Origin: JAAZKI01 sp012799905
GTDB taxonomy: Bacteria; Verrucomicrobiota; Lentisphaeria; Oligosphaerales; Oligosphaeraceae
Reading direction: 5' to 3'
Assembly: GCA_050949415.1 (NCBI GenBank)
Contig: JBMNFR010000004.1
Coordinates: 186,001-250,000, forward strand
DNA length: 64,000 nt
Part shown: one piece after another, positions 26,412-34,714 of the stretch
Position numbering within the stretch: the stretch's first letter is position 1
Layout of the letters: the number at the start of each line of letters is the position of its first letter
The notes under the pieces: model-generated
Databases searched by the model: none
What the model was told of the DNA's origin: nothing
Seen by the model: only the letters and a program-made list of their open reading frames with translations
Made by a program: the position numbers and the translations under genes

Positions 26412-27074
26412 ATGAGAATGCTCTGCCCACAGTGCGGCAGCTTCCTGCCGCCGGAAGCAATCAACATCGCCACCGACCTGGCCCAATGTCCGGAGTGCGG
26501 TCGAGTGAACCGAGCTTCCGCATGTGTCGTGGAGGACGAAATCAGCAAGGACGTGCTACGCCAACCGCCGCCCGGGACTTGGCTGCGCCAAGAGGCCGAC
26601 GCAATCGTCGTCGGCGCCACCATGCGCTCCAAAGCCGCCTGGTTTCTCATTCCCTTCACCGCAGTCTGGAGCGGCTTCAGTATGTTTGGCATCTACGGCA
26701 CCCAGATCATCGATCGAAAATTCGATCTGAGCCAATCATTGTTCGGCATCCCTTTCCTGATTGGCACCGTACTCCTGGTGGGAACCATCATCTATATGCT
26801 TTTTGGACGCCAGGAATGGCGCCTGGACGAAGACGGCGGCGCCGTATTCAACGGGGTTGGACGTTTTGGCAAGCGTAGGCGCTTCGCTTGGAAGGACCTG
26901 ACCCGCATCCACATACACACCATCCGTGGCGACAAGGGCAATACCAGCTTCAATCTCATCCTGGAAGGCATCTCTCCCGAGCTGAAAGTCAGCCTCCCGG
27001 AGCGCAAAGACCGCCAGCAATTCATCGTCAATGCCATCCGCTATTATTACCAGCAATGGCGACGACGGAAATAG
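26412..27074 (+). CDS. Zinc-ribbon, two-TM protein, tandem copy 3
   Basis: The 220-residue product is close to copy 1 in its zinc ribbon and tail (IHIHTIRGDKGNTSF, SPELKVSLPERKD) and close to copy 2 around the membrane segments and DEDGGAVFNGVGRFGKR. This patchwork suggests gene conversion among the copies. The zinc ribbon uses C5/C8 and C25/C28. Membrane segments lie at about residues 75-97 and 110-132. It is followed directly by GGGGCGA heptamers that start 5 bases after the stop codon. Confidence 0.72.
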   Translation: MRMLCPQCGSFLPPEAINIATDLAQCPECGRVNRASACVVEDEISKDVLRQPPPGTWLRQEADAIVVGATMRSKAAWFLIPFTAVWSGFSMFGIYGTQIIDRKFDLSQSLFGIPFLIGTVLLVGTIIYMLFGRQEWRLDEDGGAVFNGVGRFGKRRRFAWKDLTRIHIHTIRGDKGNTSFNLILEGISPELKVSLPERKDRQQFIVNAIRYYYQQWRRRK

Positions 27075-27454
27075 GGGCTTTGTTTAGGGGCGAGGGGCGA
27101 GGGGCGAGGGGCAAGGGGCGAGGGTAATACTCTTAACTTAACGCTTTGTAACCACAACAGACGACTCAACTCCATAAAGCCGACCTTGGCGTCCTTGGTG
27201 ACTTGGCGGTTCAATAACGGGGAACCAACCGCCAAGACGCCAGGGACGCCAGGCAATTGGAGGAAACAACAAACCAGACCGAACTTCCGCTTGCAATCCC
27301 ATCCGTCAAAGCAACAACCCTATAAAAAACTTTCGTGCCTTTTCGTGTATTTCGTGGGTAAAAAATCTTAAGTAAGGAGTATTGGGGGCGAGGGGCGAGG
27401 GGCTGAATGCTGAGGCGCATTAGCCATTCATCATTCGTTAGGGTTGCTGCGCCT
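27075..27454. repeat. Repeat mosaic after tandem copy 3, including heptamer composite copy C
   Basis: GGGGCTTTGTTTA and five GGGGCGA-type heptamers (27077-27125); a TTGGCGGTTCAATAACGGGG and AACCGCCAAGACGCC pair that forms an inverted repeat; ACAACCCTATAAAAAAC and TTTCGTGCCTTTTCGTG; and a reduced composite (GGGGCGA twice, one TGAATGC, TGAGGCGCATT, degenerate CATAATT units, TTCGTTAGGG) at 27385-27440. The composite lies just past the stop of the acyl-CoA ligase gene on the other strand. Confidence 0.72.
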
Positions 27455-29137
27455 TTACCTATTGTCTAAATCGTGCTGGCGGATGGCGTTGCGGCGAATC
27501 TTGCCTGAGGTGGTCTTGGGCAGCGACTCGACGAATTCCACGATACGCGGATATTTGTAGGGCGCGGTCACGCGTTTAACATGATCTTGCAGCTCCTTGA
27601 CCAAGTCCTGCCCTGGCGTAAAGCCGCTGCCCGGCGCCAGCACAATCGTCGCCTTCACCACTTCGCCGCGCATGGCGTCAGGATAGGCCGTAACCGCACA
27701 TTCGAGCACGGCTGGGTGCTCCATCAAGGCGCTCTCAACCTCAAACGGCCCGATTCGGTAGCCAGAGCTCTTGATCACATCGTCATCGCGCCCTACAAAC
27801 CAAATGTATCCGTCCTCATCTCGCCAGGCCATGTCGCCCGTCCTGTAGTCGCCGCCGCCCCAGCTGGCAGCCATTGCCGCTGGATCGCGGAGATACTCCC
27901 GGAACAGACCGACTGGACGCTTCGCCTGGGCCTGCCGAACTACAATCGTGCCGACAATTCCGTCTTCACACGGCTGCCCATCCGCGTCCACAATCTCCAA
28001 ATCGTAGATCGGGGAGAATTTTCCGGTGGAGCCGGGTTTGATGTCCATCCAGGAGAAATTAGCGATCAGCACTGAGCCTTCAGTCTGGCCAAAGCCCTCC
28101 ACCAGTCGCAGACCCGTCTTCTTCAGCCACTGATGATAGACTTCGGGATTCAGAGGTTCGCCAGCGATCGAACACTGGTGAATCGTGCTAAAGTCATATT
28201 TAGCCAAGTCCTCCTTGACCAGGTAACGGTAGATCGTCGGCGGTGCGCAAAATGTCGTCAGGCGAAAGCGCTCCATCGTGCGCAGCAGCTTCTCGGCCCG
28301 GAAATGCCCTTCGGAGTCATAGGCAGCGATGACAGCGCCGCAAATCCACTGGCCGTAGATTTTCCCCCAGCCGAATTTAGCCCAGCCGGAATCAACCGCG
28401 GTCAGGTGCAATCCGCCGTCTTCGACGCATTGCCAGTATTTAGCCGTGACAATATGTCCCAGCGGATACGTGTAGTCATGCAACACCATCTTGGGCATGC
28501 CGCTGGTGCCAGAGGAAAAATAAATCAGCATCGGGTCATGCAAGCAGGGATATTCATCGCCCTCGGGTCTGGTCCAGTCCGTGCTGTGTTGAGCGACTTC
28601 ACGCCGGAAATCACGCCAGCCGGCCGGAACCTGATTGCCCACGACCAGGACATCGCCCACGTCAGGACAAGCTGGCAGCGCCGACGACACGGCTTCCATA
28701 ACATCCGGATTGTCAACGATGACCGCCAGCTTGACTTTCGCCGCCTGGAAGCGATACTCCACGTCCTTGCTCTTCAACTGAAAGGACGCCGGAATCGCAA
28801 TCGCGCCGATTTTATGCAAAGCCAGCAGGCAGACCCACACTTCCACCCGCTGCTTCAAAATCATCAAGACAGTATCGCCCTTGCGGATTCCCAGCGACTT
28901 GAACAAGTTGGCAGCCTGGTTCGACATCCGCTTCATGTCGCCAAAGCTGTAACGGCTGATCTCTTGCTGGTTGTCGTCAATCCAGGCCAGCGCCGGCTTG
29001 GCGTCGTCAAGCTCGGCCCAGCCGTCCACGACGTCATACGCAAAATTGAACCGCGGCGGCACTGTAACCCGATAATTAGCCTTGAAATCTTCGTAGGAAG
29101 AAAAATCCTGGCGAGGAAGAAATTTTTTCAGCATCAT
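27455..29137 (-). CDS. AMP-forming acyl-CoA synthetase/ligase
   Basis: The chosen ATG has a CCAGGAC site; it gives 560 residues. The ATP-binding loop reads IYFSSGTSGMPKMV, the adenylation core shows YRTGDMAWRDEDGYIWFVGR, and the C-terminal swivel has the catalytic Lys in PKTTSGKIRR. Together with ALHKIGAIAIPASFQL this matches ACSM-like or benzoate/medium-chain acyl-CoA ligases, which make acyl-AMP and then acyl-CoA. An XRE-cupin regulator lies 93 bp upstream on the same strand and is probably in the same transcription unit. Together with the acyl-CoA dehydrogenase 15 kb away it suggests capacity for activating and oxidising fatty or aromatic acids. Confidence 0.9.
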   Translation of the reverse strand: MMLKKFLPRQDFSSYEDFKANYRVTVPPRFNFAYDVVDGWAELDDAKPALAWIDDNQQEISRYSFGDMKRMSNQAANLFKSLGIRKGDTVLMILKQRVEVWVCLLALHKIGAIAIPASFQLKSKDVEYRFQAAKVKLAVIVDNPDVMEAVSSALPACPDVGDVLVVGNQVPAGWRDFRREVAQHSTDWTRPEGDEYPCLHDPMLIYFSSGTSGMPKMVLHDYTYPLGHIVTAKYWQCVEDGGLHLTAVDSGWAKFGWGKIYGQWICGAVIAAYDSEGHFRAEKLLRTMERFRLTTFCAPPTIYRYLVKEDLAKYDFSTIHQCSIAGEPLNPEVYHQWLKKTGLRLVEGFGQTEGSVLIANFSWMDIKPGSTGKFSPIYDLEIVDADGQPCEDGIVGTIVVRQAQAKRPVGLFREYLRDPAAMAASWGGGDYRTGDMAWRDEDGYIWFVGRDDDVIKSSGYRIGPFEVESALMEHPAVLECAVTAYPDAMRGEVVKATIVLAPGSGFTPGQDLVKELQDHVKRVTAPYKYPRIVEFVESLPKTTSGKIRRNAIRQHDLDNR

Positions 29138-29230
29138 GTCCTGGAGTCCTGAAACGTGGCATATTCCATTTTTTTGCGCCAAGCGATGGCGCTGGCGCGA
29201 ACGGCAGCGGCGACATCACACGCCCTTAAA

Positions 29231-29779
29231 TTAGTGCTGGATGACCGTCAGAAACCGGGCCGGGCCTCCGACTGCCCGCTGGCCATGCGGCACCCGCGGG
29301 TTGAAATAACATGCGTCACCTTGGTTGAGGACGAACTCACGCTTGCCCAGGATGACTTTAATGCTTCCCGAAAGCACCAGGTTGAATTCCTGGCCGCTGT
29401 GCGTGATCAGCTCCACGTCGCTGCCGTCGTCCTCTAAGTCAACCAACATCGGCTCCATGGTGCGGCCGATGTAGTTGAACGCCAACGCCGAAAATTTATA
29501 TCCCGGATGACGGTCGACCTTGACGCCCTGTCCAGCGCGAACCAGGGTGTAGTCGCCCATCCGCGGCGCGTCGCCGGTCAGCAGAATCGTGAAATCCGTG
29601 CTGAAAATCTCCGCCAATTCATACAACGTGCTGATCGGTATTGACGCCTGGTCTGACTCATACTGCTCATACAGCTGACGGTCAATGCCGAGCTTGTCAG
29701 CCACCTCCGCCGTCGTCATCTCAAGGAGTTGCCGCATTTCCCGGATGCGGGCCGCGATCTGTGCTGGATGATTTCCCAT
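29231..29779 (-). CDS. XRE-family regulator with cupin sensor domain
   Basis: This 182-residue protein has an N-terminal helix-turn-helix of the XRE/Cro type (about residues 8-62; MTTAEVADKLGIDRQLYEQYE) and a C-terminal cupin_2 barrel (about 105-180; GQEFNLVLSG, LNQGDACYFNPRVPHG). Such fusions usually sense a small molecule with the cupin and repress nearby metabolic genes. AGGAGG precedes the ATG. The acyl-CoA ligase follows on the same strand, so it is the likely target. The ligand is unknown; an acid or acyl-CoA would fit. Confidence 0.88.
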   Translation of the reverse strand: MGNHPAQIAARIREMRQLLEMTTAEVADKLGIDRQLYEQYESDQASIPISTLYELAEIFSTDFTILLTGDAPRMGDYTLVRAGQGVKVDRHPGYKFSALAFNYIGRTMEPMLVDLEDDGSDVELITHSGQEFNLVLSGSIKVILGKREFVLNQGDACYFNPRVPHGQRAVGGPARFLTVIQH

Positions 29780-29897
29780 GGTTCTGCCTCCTGCTGATGT
29801 CAGGCCGCCGGCAGCGACGCATTGCCGGTTACAGCCTTAATTCATGGTTGTTCAGCGCCTCGCTCTAACCACTGGCGCTGTCAAACGCCATAAAGGA

Positions 29898-29938
29898 CAG
29901 GCCGCCGCAGCTGGTCGAGCACCTGCCGCAGCGGCCTG
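29898..29938 (-). terminator. Terminator-like hairpin after the aldolase gene
   Basis: On the minus strand CAGGCCGC and GCGGCCTG form an 8-bp stem extended inward by CTGCGG pairs, followed by TCCTTTAT. It starts 31 bases past the aldolase stop codon. The T-tract is short and interrupted, so confidence is moderate. Confidence 0.5.
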
Positions 29939-29968
29939 AATCACTTGTTTATCGCACTAACAGCGACC

Positions 29969-30922
29969 TCAGCGAATGCCCAAAGTTTTCTTCACGGCGC
30001 CCAACTGGCCAGCGCTGCCGAGCTTCTCATTCTTCGCCGCGATGAAATCCGCGTAAGCCGCCATGAATTCCTTTCCGGGCGGACGCAGATCAAAGTTCTC
30101 CGGATGCAGAATAAAATGTTCGCGATGGACGCGGCACCACACCAGGCGCCCGTCCGTATCAATATTAATCTTGGTCACGCCCAGGGTGGCAGCGCGCTTG
30201 AATTCGTCAGCATTGACTCCCTTGGCGTCCTTCAGGCGACCGCCAGCGATATTGATCCGGCGCACTTCGTCCTCCGGCACCGAGCTGGAGCCGTGCATGA
30301 CCAGCGGGAAGCCGGGCAGGCGCTTCTGGATTTCTTCCAACACGTTGAAATGCAGGCCTTGGCTGCCGGTGAACTTAAAGGCGCCGTGGCTGGTGCCGAT
30401 GGCGCAGGCAAGGCTGTCGACATTAGTGCGCTTGACGAATTCCTCGGCCTGGGCCGGGTCGGTCAACTTCGCGTCTGCCTCGTCAACGCTGACGTGCTCT
30501 TCCACCCCGCCGAGCTGGCCGAGTTCAGCCTCCACGACCACGCCCTTCGCGTGCGCCGCATCCACCACCCGCTTGGTGATGGCGATATTTTCTTCAAACG
30601 GCTTGCTGCTGGCGTCAATCATCACCGAGCTGTAGAAGCCGCTGTTAATGCAGTCCATGCAGGTCTCTTCATCGCCGTGGTCAAGGTGAACCGCGAACAC
30701 CGCTTCCGGAAACACCTGCTCTGCGCTGCGAATGATGCCTTCCAGCATCAGCTTGTTAGTGTAGCTGCGCGCACCTTTGCTGATCTGAATGATGAATGGC
30801 GCCTGGCTCGCCAAGCAGCCGCGGAACAGTCCCATGCACTGCTCCAGGTTGTTGATGTTGTAGGCGCCAATTGCATACTTGCCATAAGCTGCCTTGAACA
30901 ACTCTTTCGTGGTTACAATCAT
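29969..30922 (-). CDS. fba: Class II fructose-bisphosphate aldolase
   Basis: This 317-residue zinc aldolase has the metal and catalytic residues in HLDHGD (about residue 79), EAELGQLGG, GTSHGAFKF and HGSSSVPED, and the NIDTDGRL segment near the C-terminus that binds substrate phosphate. It cleaves fructose 1,6-bisphosphate to dihydroxyacetone phosphate and glyceraldehyde 3-phosphate, or makes it in gluconeogenesis. The length fits class IIB forms of about 310-330 residues. GAAGGAATGCAACG precedes the ATG. Tagatose-bisphosphate aldolase is the main alternative reading, since the two share these motifs. Confidence 0.9.
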   Translation of the reverse strand: MIVTTKELFKAAYGKYAIGAYNINNLEQCMGLFRGCLASQAPFIIQISKGARSYTNKLMLEGIIRSAEQVFPEAVFAVHLDHGDEETCMDCINSGFYSSVMIDASSKPFEENIAITKRVVDAAHAKGVVVEAELGQLGGVEEHVSVDEADAKLTDPAQAEEFVKRTNVDSLACAIGTSHGAFKFTGSQGLHFNVLEEIQKRLPGFPLVMHGSSSVPEDEVRRINIAGGRLKDAKGVNADEFKRAATLGVTKINIDTDGRLVWCRVHREHFILHPENFDLRPPGKEFMAAYADFIAAKNEKLGSAGQLGAVKKTLGIR

Positions 30923-31001
30923 CGTTGCATTCCTTCTGTTGCTGGCCTAAAAAAAACACGCCGGAAGCGGCAACGGCCGATAAGAAAACCGCCCAGCACA
31001 G

Positions 31002-31028
31002 TTGCCAGATTTAAAAATCGGTTATAAT
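31002..31028 (+). promoter_or_regulatory. Possible promoter of the kinase gene
   Basis: TTGCCA, a 15-base spacer and TATAAT. The spacer is short, but the -10 is perfect and is repeated two bases later as TATAAT within ATATAATACG. The region lies between the divergent aldolase and kinase genes. Confidence 0.35.
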
Positions 31029-31132
31029 ATAATACGTCAACAGAGATTAAACCCGAAAGCGGCGAAAAAACCTTTTTTACGTCCGGGCCGCCTGATTCCC
31101 AGCGTTCCGTCGTCAACCGTGAGGACACTACC

Positions 31133-33628
31133 GTGCGTTTCCAATGCAACCAATGTCAATGCATTCTTGACATCGACGCTCAACCCGGCGAGCTGGTCGC
31201 CTGCGGCAACTGCAGCTCTGCCGTCACCGTCCCGCCAACGCCGACTTCGCCTGGGGCTATTCTCGGCGACTTTGCCATCGTCCGCGAAATCGGCGTTGGC
31301 GGCATGGGCACAGTTTACCTGGCCCGCCAAATCAGCCTGGACCGCGACGTCGCGCTCAAAGTCCTCCTGCCGACTTTCGCTGAGGACATCGCCTTCATCC
31401 AAAGTTTCATCAATGAAGCCCGGGCCGCCGCCAGCGTCAACCACCCGAACATCGTCCAGGCCTATGCAGTCAACTCCGACCAAGGATTGTACTACTTTGC
31501 CATGGAGTTCGTCGATGGCTCCCCCTTGCAGAAACTGCTGGAGAAAAATGGCCCGCTGCCTGTGGACAAAGTCATCGACATTGCCAGCGAAATCATCTCC
31601 GCCCTGGCCTATGCCTGGCAAGAGCGAAAAATCATCCACCGGGACATCAAGCCGGACAATATTATGATCACCAGCTCCGGCCAGGCGAAGCTGGCTGACC
31701 TGGGCCTGGCTCGAAAAATCACCGAACAGAACCCGGACGGCAGCGCAGAGCTCTACGGCACCCCCCAGTACATCGCCCCAGAGCTGCTGCTCGGCCACCC
31801 GGCCACAATTGCCAGCGACATCTACAGCCTCGGAGCGACGCTGTATCACCTCCTTTCCGGCCAATACCCGTTCACGGCCGAGCAGCCGGAAGAGATTGTC
31901 AACATGCATATCTTCAATAAACTGCCCGCCCTGACCAGCGTCAAGCCTGACGTGCCAGCCCCCTTGGCCGCCATGATTGAGACCATGCTGGCCAAACGCC
32001 CAGCCCATCGCTACGCCAACTACACCGAGCTGCTTGAAGACCTAAAACGAGTGAAGAAAAACGAGATGCCGCTGCACCTCCCGGCCGCCAATGCCCAGGC
32101 GCCCCTTGACCCCGACCTGCCCGACCCGCTTGCCATCCCCGAAGGTGAAAGCGCTGACGGCGAAGCAACGCCGCCCGCACAAGGCGCTACCGGCGGACGC
32201 TTGAAAATCAAAAGCAGCAAAAAGAAATTGACCTTGACCGGCGGGAGCGCCAGCGGAACCGGCGTAAGCCCCAGCGCAACCAGCCTGCGCCTCAGCACAG
32301 CCGGCGCAGCCCCAGCACCCAGCGCAACTGGCGTGAGTCCCAGTGCAACCGGCGCTGCACCAGCCCCCAGCGCAACCGGCGCTGCACCAGCACCCAGCGC
32401 AACCGACGACGCCCCAGCTGAAGCCGACGAAGCGCCGAAGCGACGCTCCGGCCGCTTGCCGGTCATCATCCTGATCGTGGTGATCCTCCTGGCCGCAGCC
32501 GGCGGCGGCGTCTGGTTCTTCCTGAATCGCTCCGGCGCAGGTGCAGACAGCGATGACGACGCGGCTGCGCCAGCCGCCAGCGACCCAGCCATCGCCGAAC
32601 TGGCTAAAATCAAAACCATGATCGCGGAAAAACAAGCCGACGACGTGATTACAGCCGAATTGGCCCACCTGGCAACCGAGTTGACGGCAGGCTCGCCAGC
32701 CGTCACCGACTTTATCGCCACAGCAGCCCCCTTCACCGAAAAAGCCCTTGACGCCGCCCGCGCCCCAGCACTGCAAGAAAAACAAGAGCTCTGGGACCGA
32801 CAAGTGGCCGCCGCCAAAGTCGCCGCCGAACGCAAAGCCGAGGAAGAAGCAGCCAAACAAGAAGCGGCCCGACAACTCGCCGAAGCCGAAAAAGCCCGCA
32901 AGGCAGCTGAACAGGCCGAAAAAGAACGACAAGAAGAACTGGCCGCCAAAAAAGAAGGCATCCTGTCAGCTATGCCGGATCATGCCTGCAAACAAGACTA
33001 CGATGCTGCCCAACGACTCTTCGTCAGCATGACCGCCGATAAGGACGAACAAGCCAGCGCCTGGGCCAAACAATGGCTCGCCATCATCGAACGAGCCGAA
33101 AAAATCCACGACACCATCCGTAATTCCGGCAATACCTTTGCCGGAGTAGACATCCCAATGGGCGATAGACGCAAATGGAAAATCGCTGACATCACCTTCG
33201 ATAAAATCAAAATCACCTCAATGTCGATTGCCATTGACAAAAGCGGCAAAGACCGCGAGGACATCCAGACCATGACCCTGGACCTGCGCTACCTGCTGCC
33301 CCCCCAAATCGTCCAGATCGGACGCGCCGCAGCCCCCAAGGCCGGCTATGAAGGCGGTGAGACGGACGGCAGCGTGGCGGCCTACCTACTCGTCCGCGGC
33401 GCTGCTCTCCAGACCATCCGCTCGTCCTTGCAACAACTTGATGGCGCCGACCTTATCCTGGCTGACCTGGAAACCATCACCGGCGACGCCTATACCAGTC
33501 ACCTGATCACCGGCCTGCCGGAACAAGACAAGAAACAAGGCGTCGTAACTTTTAACTACCTGCGCGCCACCGCCCCTGATCAAATCGAAAACATTCCCGA
33601 AGAAGTCCGCCAAGCCCTCCAGAAATAA
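31133..33628 (+). CDS. Membrane-anchored Hanks-type Ser/Thr protein kinase with zinc ribbon
   Basis: The GTG start, after GTGAGGACACTACC, gives 831 residues and keeps the zinc ribbon CNQC...CGNC (C5, C8, C24, C27). The kinase domain (about residues 43-305) has GVGGMG, VALK, catalytic HRDIKPDN near residue 168, DLG in place of DFG, and APELLLG. It is followed by a Pro/Ala/Ser/Thr linker with 9-residue repeats of the form PSATGAAPA (about 375-425), one membrane segment (about 441-463), and a large extracytoplasmic part with a Lys/Glu/Ala coiled coil (about 545-610). This fits receptor-like PASTA-type signalling without PASTA repeats. The DLG change is common in bacterial kinases and compatible with activity. 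Confidence 0.88.
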   Translation: MRFQCNQCQCILDIDAQPGELVACGNCSSAVTVPPTPTSPGAILGDFAIVREIGVGGMGTVYLARQISLDRDVALKVLLPTFAEDIAFIQSFINEARAAASVNHPNIVQAYAVNSDQGLYYFAMEFVDGSPLQKLLEKNGPLPVDKVIDIASEIISALAYAWQERKIIHRDIKPDNIMITSSGQAKLADLGLARKITEQNPDGSAELYGTPQYIAPELLLGHPATIASDIYSLGATLYHLLSGQYPFTAEQPEEIVNMHIFNKLPALTSVKPDVPAPLAAMIETMLAKRPAHRYANYTELLEDLKRVKKNEMPLHLPAANAQAPLDPDLPDPLAIPEGESADGEATPPAQGATGGRLKIKSSKKKLTLTGGSASGTGVSPSATSLRLSTAGAAPAPSATGVSPSATGAAPAPSATGAAPAPSATDDAPAEADEAPKRRSGRLPVIILIVVILLAAAGGGVWFFLNRSGAGADSDDDAAAPAASDPAIAELAKIKTMIAEKQADDVITAELAHLATELTAGSPAVTDFIATAAPFTEKALDAARAPALQEKQELWDRQVAAAKVAAERKAEEEAAKQEAARQLAEAEKARKAAEQAEKERQEELAAKKEGILSAMPDHACKQDYDAAQRLFVSMTADKDEQASAWAKQWLAIIERAEKIHDTIRNSGNTFAGVDIPMGDRRKWKIADITFDKIKITSMSIAIDKSGKDREDIQTMTLDLRYLLPPQIVQIGRAAAPKAGYEGGETDGSVAAYLLVRGAALQTIRSSLQQLDGADLILADLETITGDAYTSHLITGLPEQDKKQGVVTFNYLRATAPDQIENIPEEVRQALQK

Positions 33629-33674
33629 CCGCAAATCGGCGTGCAATCCTATCCCGACGAACAACAACCATACA

Positions 33675-33772
33675 CAAAAATTTCCGTATATTCCGTGTAT
33701 TCAGTGGTTATAAAAACAACCCTATAAAAAATCCGTGTCCATCTGTGTCCATCCGTGGTTAAAAAACAAGTT
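33675..33772 (-). repeat. Dispersed CCACGGATGGACACAGAT module (module I), inverted copy
   Basis: Read on the minus strand this has AACCACGGATGGACACAGAT, TATAGGGTTGTTTTTATAAC, CACTGAATACACGG and TATACGGAAATTTT. It matches 24858-24953 on the plus strand over about 95 bp with roughly 85-90 percent identity, so the two form a long inverted repeat 8.7 kb apart. A shorter copy lies at 38297-38330. Confidence 0.8.
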
Positions 33773-33816
33773 ATAGGCGTCTGTCCACGCCAAGCTTTTC
33801 GTTTAAGTTCATCCTT

Positions 33817-34641
33817 ATGCGCATAGTCCATTTTTCCGATCTCCATCTCGGCGTTTTTCCTCCATCCTTTTCCAACCTTCCTGCCAAATGCATCCTTGGC
33901 GCTGCTAACTACTGGCTGCGTCGCCGTCGTCATTTCTGGGCAGAGATGATAACCCGCCTGGCGGAGCGGCTGCCCGCCCTCGCCCCTGACCTAATCATCT
34001 GCACCGGCGACCTCGTCAACATCAGCATTCCAGAAGAATTTGCCTTAGCCCAAAAACTGCTTCAGCCGATTCTCGACTGGGCTGGAGAACGCTTTCTCTA
34101 TGTCCCTGGCAATCATGACGCCTACGTCGATGACCCACGCTGCCGAGAAGCCCTTGAGCAGACCTTTTTTCAGCTCAACAGTGGCCGCTGGCAGCTTTCC
34201 GAATTGCCAACCACCCTGCAATACGATGACATCATCCTCCTGCTCATCAACGGCGCCCAACCCGCCTCCTTTTGGCTCTCCAACGGCATCCTCAGCGAAG
34301 CCGAGCAAGCCCGCATCGATGCTCTCATGCAAGAACCGTGCCGCCCCAACGAAATCTGCCTGGCGGTCTGCCATTTCCCGGTATTGGCGCCAAGTGGCAA
34401 CGCGCTGGGACTGGGATGGCTGCGAGGACTCGACGGCAGCGAATGCATCCGCAAGTACATGCAGCAACGTGAAATCGATGCCCTTCTCTGCGGTCACATG
34501 CACCGGCCATTCACCGTTATCAACCGCAGCGGCGCCATCCAAATCTGCCCCGGCTCCCTGACCTTGAATGCGACCTTCGCTATGGTTGACTGCGTTCAAG
34601 GCGAACCACGCCTGCGCTACGAGTACATCAAATTGAAATAA
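33817..34641 (+). CDS. Calcineurin-like metallophosphoesterase
   Basis: This 274-residue protein has all five blocks of the family in order: FSDLHLG (residues 6-12), CTGDLVN, VPGNHDAY, VCHFPVL and LCGHMHRPF, so the two-metal site is complete. No signal peptide is seen, so it is cytoplasmic. Members include cyclic-nucleotide and lipid-A-pathway phosphoesterases; the substrate here is unknown. The start is preceded by a weak site (TTCATCCTT), but the next Met is inside the metal-binding region, so this ATG is the only one that preserves the fold. Rhamnulokinase follows 73 bases later, possibly co-transcribed. Confidence 0.88.
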   Translation: MRIVHFSDLHLGVFPPSFSNLPAKCILGAANYWLRRRRHFWAEMITRLAERLPALAPDLIICTGDLVNISIPEEFALAQKLLQPILDWAGERFLYVPGNHDAYVDDPRCREALEQTFFQLNSGRWQLSELPTTLQYDDIILLLINGAQPASFWLSNGILSEAEQARIDALMQEPCRPNEICLAVCHFPVLAPSGNALGLGWLRGLDGSECIRKYMQQREIDALLCGHMHRPFTVINRSGAIQICPGSLTLNATFAMVDCVQGEPRLRYEYIKLK

Positions 34642-34714
34642 ATGACTTCAACCGCTGCGCCCCGTGCCGCTCTCCGGCAAACGCCGCAGTTCACCCCAAA
34701 ACGCAGGACAGCCC

